This document shows positions 44,401 through 45,825 of a DNA stretch of 45,825 nucleotides, piece after piece. Source of the stretch: CAZDCZ01 sp964504155. Its GTDB lineage: Bacteria; Bacteroidota; Bacteroidia; Bacteroidales; UBA12077. A program made the translations under genes and the position numbers. The notes under the pieces are model-generated. The model was not told where the DNA came from and did no database searches. It saw only the letters and a program-made list of their open reading frames with translations. The number at the start of each line of letters is the position of its first letter. Position 1 is the stretch's first letter. The DNA lies in the NCBI GenBank assembly GCA_964504155.1, contig CAZDCZ010000009.1, positions 1 through 45,825 of the forward strand, in the 5' to 3' direction.

Positions 44401-45513
44401 AAAATCATCTATTTGAGCAAAATTATTATTAACTAACTTGTAAATACCCTCAAAAGTGGCAATATAAATATTATTGTTTATTCTAGTTGTTGATAATACC
44501 GATGAATTTAAACAATTAGTATTGTTAAAAACTGTTAGCGGGTATTGAATATCGATTCGCGAGATTCCATTACTTTGTCCTATCCATAAAGAATTTTGTT
44601 TGTCTTCGTATATCGAATATATTACGTTATCTAATAAACCTTTCGATCGATTAATTTTTTGTACTAGTTTTCCCGATTTGTCGATAATAGCAATTCCACC
44701 AAGAAGTGTTCCTATTGCAAAATTATTATTGCTTAGTGTAAGTGCACAATATAACCTGTTTCTATTGAGAAAATTATCTATTTCGGTACGAAATTTTTTA
44801 AATGTTTTCGAATCTAGATTATAAATATATAAACCCATTGTTCGGGTATAAATCAATAAATTGTTTTTATCATATTCGCTTATAGCGTATATCTTTTCAT
44901 TTTTAAATATAGTGCTCTTTGGTATTAATACTAATTCATTATTTACCATTTCCATTAAGCCATAGCCTAGCTCGTGTACAAACAATTTATTATCGACATG
45001 ATATAAAAAAAAGAAGTTGTTAATTTTTGGATGCCATGTTTGAATTTTGTTTTTGTGATATCTGACAAGTATGTCTCTAGCAAGAAAATATACTCCGTTT
45101 TTTGTAACCGAGATATTCCAGATGTCAGTAAAATTTGTGTCGATTTGAGGATATTCTTTTAAGAATGAATGATAAATTAACGCACCTAAACTGTCAGGTT
45201 TTAAATAGCCAAAATCTCCTACCGAACCTATATAAATTCTATTTGTTGAATCTATTCCAATGCTTCTTGCAACCGAATTACAAGAAATAGGAATAGTTTC
45301 CCAAGACGTTCCATCATATTCTAATAAACCATTATCACCATTTCCGAAATACATTAGTCCATTGTTATCTTGGGCGATATCCCAATTTTGAGGTCCTGCA
45401 TTATATTCTTTTGTTGTATAGTTTCTTATAAAAGGAATTCCTGTTTCGTCATAATTTTGCGAAAAAGAAAGATGAGCAACAATTAAAAAATAGAATACAA
45501 GAAGTTTTTTCAT
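41407..45513 (-). CDS. Hybrid sensor histidine kinase/response regulator with periplasmic propellers
   Basis: A membrane-spanning one-protein two-component system of 1368 residues. The ATG at 45513 is chosen over a TTG at 45585 because it starts a normal signal peptide (MKKLLVFYFLIVAHLSFSQ). Order of domains: about 14 two-component-regulator propeller repeats (20-680; e.g. NSLWIGQSNGISRID), Y_Y_Y domain (about 690-730), membrane helix (about 750-773), coiled coil, PAS (about 820-940), coiled coil, HisKA with LANMSHEIRTPMNAIIGFSN (phospho-His about 1004), HATPase (GSGLGLAICKNL), and a receiver (MDIKMP, Asp about 1300; final Lys in SKPIT). No AraC-type DNA-binding domain follows, so output must pass to a phosphotransfer partner. 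The ligand is unknown. Confidence 0.93.
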   Translation of the reverse strand: MKKLLVFYFLIVAHLSFSQNYDETGIPFIRNYTTKEYNAGPQNWDIAQDNNGLMYFGNGDNGLLEYDGTSWETIPISCNSVARSIGIDSTNRIYIGSVGDFGYLKPDSLGALIYHSFLKEYPQIDTNFTDIWNISVTKNGVYFLARDILVRYHKNKIQTWHPKINNFFFLYHVDNKLFVHELGYGLMEMVNNELVLIPKSTIFKNEKIYAISEYDKNNLLIYTRTMGLYIYNLDSKTFKKFRTEIDNFLNRNRLYCALTLSNNNFAIGTLLGGIAIIDKSGKLVQKINRSKGLLDNVIYSIYEDKQNSLWIGQSNGISRIDIQYPLTVFNNTNCLNSSVLSTTRINNNIYIATFEGIYKLVNNNFAQIDDFGQSWCIVDYKHPKSSQSTILIGTNTGVYKFENNKKKHIALHSICFNIFPSKFYPNRIYIPTRKGLELLKFSNGEFNYIGKIPGFEHSIKFFFEEKNGNLWVSSGFKNISHISFKNKNINSAEITSYDKNSGLKNLTEIQVSEFNNKTIFATKDGLYSFNKSENRFFREEKLSEFLTDKHQPIYIAQEDPNKNIWISSLNTKEYSLGYLKRISDSTYKWNNTVFNRIPQISIYNIYNDKNGITWIGGADGLIRYDLYADTINYNKPYNTLIRKVKINNDSIIFYGTATKENSTIPEINYKNNSLTFYYSSTFYEKKDGIKYQYKLEGYDKNWSKNSLQTFKEYTNLRFGEYIFTVRAINSFKNYSTIAQYRFKILKPWYHTIIAYISYILLLSLIIYFLIKSYTIKLKKSNKKLEQIIIQRTSKINKQKEELLNQSKTLEISNKKLKQLSIAAKETDNAVMIFSDKGKIEWINEGFTRLYGYTLEDFSEEKYKTLIYETIIPKIKQNIKKCISIKKSTIYEALNITKTKTKIWTQRTLTPIINDDNKITKFIAIDSDITSIKMAEMEILQQKDEIEAQHDFSRLQKEFIEQQNTELEKHRNNLEKLVEKRTKDLEIAKEKAEESDKLKSAFLANMSHEIRTPMNAIIGFSNLLTDEDLDTNEKNELHQHIIQNSHTLLQLINDIIDIAKIEAEQLKIEKQQFNIKTTFSDLFNVFSTKIKQLNKDNIKLIIANDVINKDLELYTDPLRVKQILTNLIDNAIKFTDNGFVEFGYNILKDNNSSSIIRFYVKDSGIGLTKNQQQEIFKRFGKIEINKNKLYRGSGLGLAICKNLVELLGGSINLSSEPNNGSTFYFTLPYSNQISDKQNVKNMLISDNAYNWKNKTILIAEDEKSNIRYLEMLFKKSQAKLIIVGNGIEAINQCKENNPDIILMDIKMPILDGLSATKEIRKFNTTIPIIAQTAFAMENDRRICLASGCDNYISKPITKDKLFSIISMYI

Positions 45514-45600
45514 AAGTGTGTTATATCTTATGGTAGAATTACTAAAATTACATAAATAAATTGGTATTACAAGAAGAAAAATCAAATAATAAGAACTTTA

Positions 45601-45625
45601 AATATTGAGTCCACTCTAAAAAGTC
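45601..45625 (-). repeat. 25-bp repeat, right copy (inverted partner at 228-252)
   Basis: Shares 23 of 25 bases with the reverse complement of 228-252; the plus strand here reads TGAGTCCACTCTAAAAAGTC from 45606. It lies in the divergent promoter region between the sensor kinase (start 45513) and the next exported protein (45741). It could be a dispersed repeat, an insertion-sequence end, or a binding site (GAGT-CC-ACTC is a small dyad). Confidence 0.55.
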
Positions 45626-45740
45626 ATAAAATTTAAACTCGTTTAGAATGGCATTTAAAAAAAATTCAAATAATTTGCAATCTAAATTTTTTATACGATT
45701 CTAAATACGTTAAATTAAAAATTAACAAAAACGTTAAAAT

Positions 45741-45825
45741 ATGAAGCATAATTTACATTTATTACCATTTTTTTGCTTTTTTGTGTCAAACTACCTGTTA
45801 TTCGGACAAAGTTTATCTATAAACT
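45741..45825 (+). CDS. N-terminus of an exported protein, cut by the window edge
   Basis: An ATG at 45741 opens a frame that runs to the window end: MKHNLHLLPFFCFFVSNYLL followed by FGQSLSIN. This is a typical Bacteroidota signal peptide ending in a Gln at the mature start. Only 28 codons are visible, so no family can be assigned. It is divergent from the sensor kinase gene and may share regulatory DNA with it, including the 25-bp repeat. Confidence 0.65.
   Translation, partial: MKHNLHLLPFFCFFVSNYLLFGQSLSIN

Noticed and set aside
45514..45585. A 24-residue N-terminal extension of the sensor kinase from a TTG codon
   Set aside because: The ATG at 45513 begins a standard signal peptide; the extension would place hydrophobic and polar residues before it without purpose.
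228..45625. The window as one composite transposon bounded by the 25-bp inverted repeats
   Set aside because: The interior is dominated by core genes, no transposase or integrase is present, and if the repeats are IS ends their orientation points the elements outward.
1..45825. CRISPR arrays, tRNA or rRNA genes, riboswitches, defence islands
   Set aside because: Spacers were read through; none shows regular 25-40 bp repeats with unique spacers, cloverleaf-like GC-rich stretches, or recognisable defence proteins.

Overview
This is a very AT-rich window from a Bacteroidota genome, most likely class Bacteroidia and probably an anaerobic or facultative lineage. The evidence is a protein with a gliding-motility/type B C-terminal sorting domain of the type IX secretion system (T9SS), a large periplasmic-propeller hybrid histidine kinase, the SurA-family/OstA-like envelope cluster arranged as in this phylum, promoters of the TTTG-N17-20-TAnnTTTG type, a general lack of Shine-Dalgarno sequences, and an Rnf ion-pumping ferredoxin:NAD oxidoreductase. 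No finer taxonomic claim is supported by sequence reading alone.

Layout. 1-382 is non-coding and holds a parS-like dyad, a 42-bp-phased TTGAC series and one copy of a 25-bp repeat. 383-5917 (minus) is a tandem array of three ClC chloride channel/transporter paralogues with C-terminal CBS pairs. 6214-10228 (plus) is an M16 peptidase pair (one active, one with no zinc motif) followed by a T9SS cargo protein. 10321-16718 (plus) holds the bifunctional (p)ppGpp synthetase/hydrolase Rel, a DUF5063 protein overlapping a 3'-5' exonuclease, an LVIVD-repeat propeller protein, and IMP dehydrogenase (guaB). 16779-22584 (plus) is an envelope-biogenesis cluster: PpiC-type PPIase, SurA-N-like lipoprotein, SurA-type PPIase, a strong terminator, then an OstA/LptA-like protein. 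22619-25257 (minus) holds a DUF2795 protein, a cob(I)alamin adenosyltransferase, a LolD/MacB-type ABC ATPase without a permease, and a SAM methyltransferase. 25429-28358 (plus) is recG and a DUF3108 protein. 28475-33911 (plus) is rseC-like plus rnfBCDGEA. 34149-41310 (plus) holds a CD0519/CD1768-family membrane protein, a DEAD-box RNA helicase, Tex, a membrane-anchored LytTR regulator and a nitronate-monooxygenase-like flavoprotein. 41407-45513 (minus) is the hybrid sensor kinase. The start of another exported protein runs off the right edge at 45741.

How the genes fit together. Most of the window is core or housekeeping: stringent response, purine synthesis, outer-membrane protein and lipopolysaccharide assembly, recombination, RNA metabolism and redox-driven ion pumping. 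The more accessory-looking parts are the ClC triplet, the peptidase/T9SS cargo operon, and the sensor kinase region at the right end. I found no tRNA, rRNA, CRISPR array, transposase, prophage or recognisable defence system, and no clearly new multi-gene system. The observations most worth following up are the stepwise loss of ion-filter motifs across the three ClC paralogues, the 25-bp inverted repeat near both window edges, the unusually strong Shine-Dalgarno sequences inside the rnf operon, and the regulatory-looking non-coding left edge.
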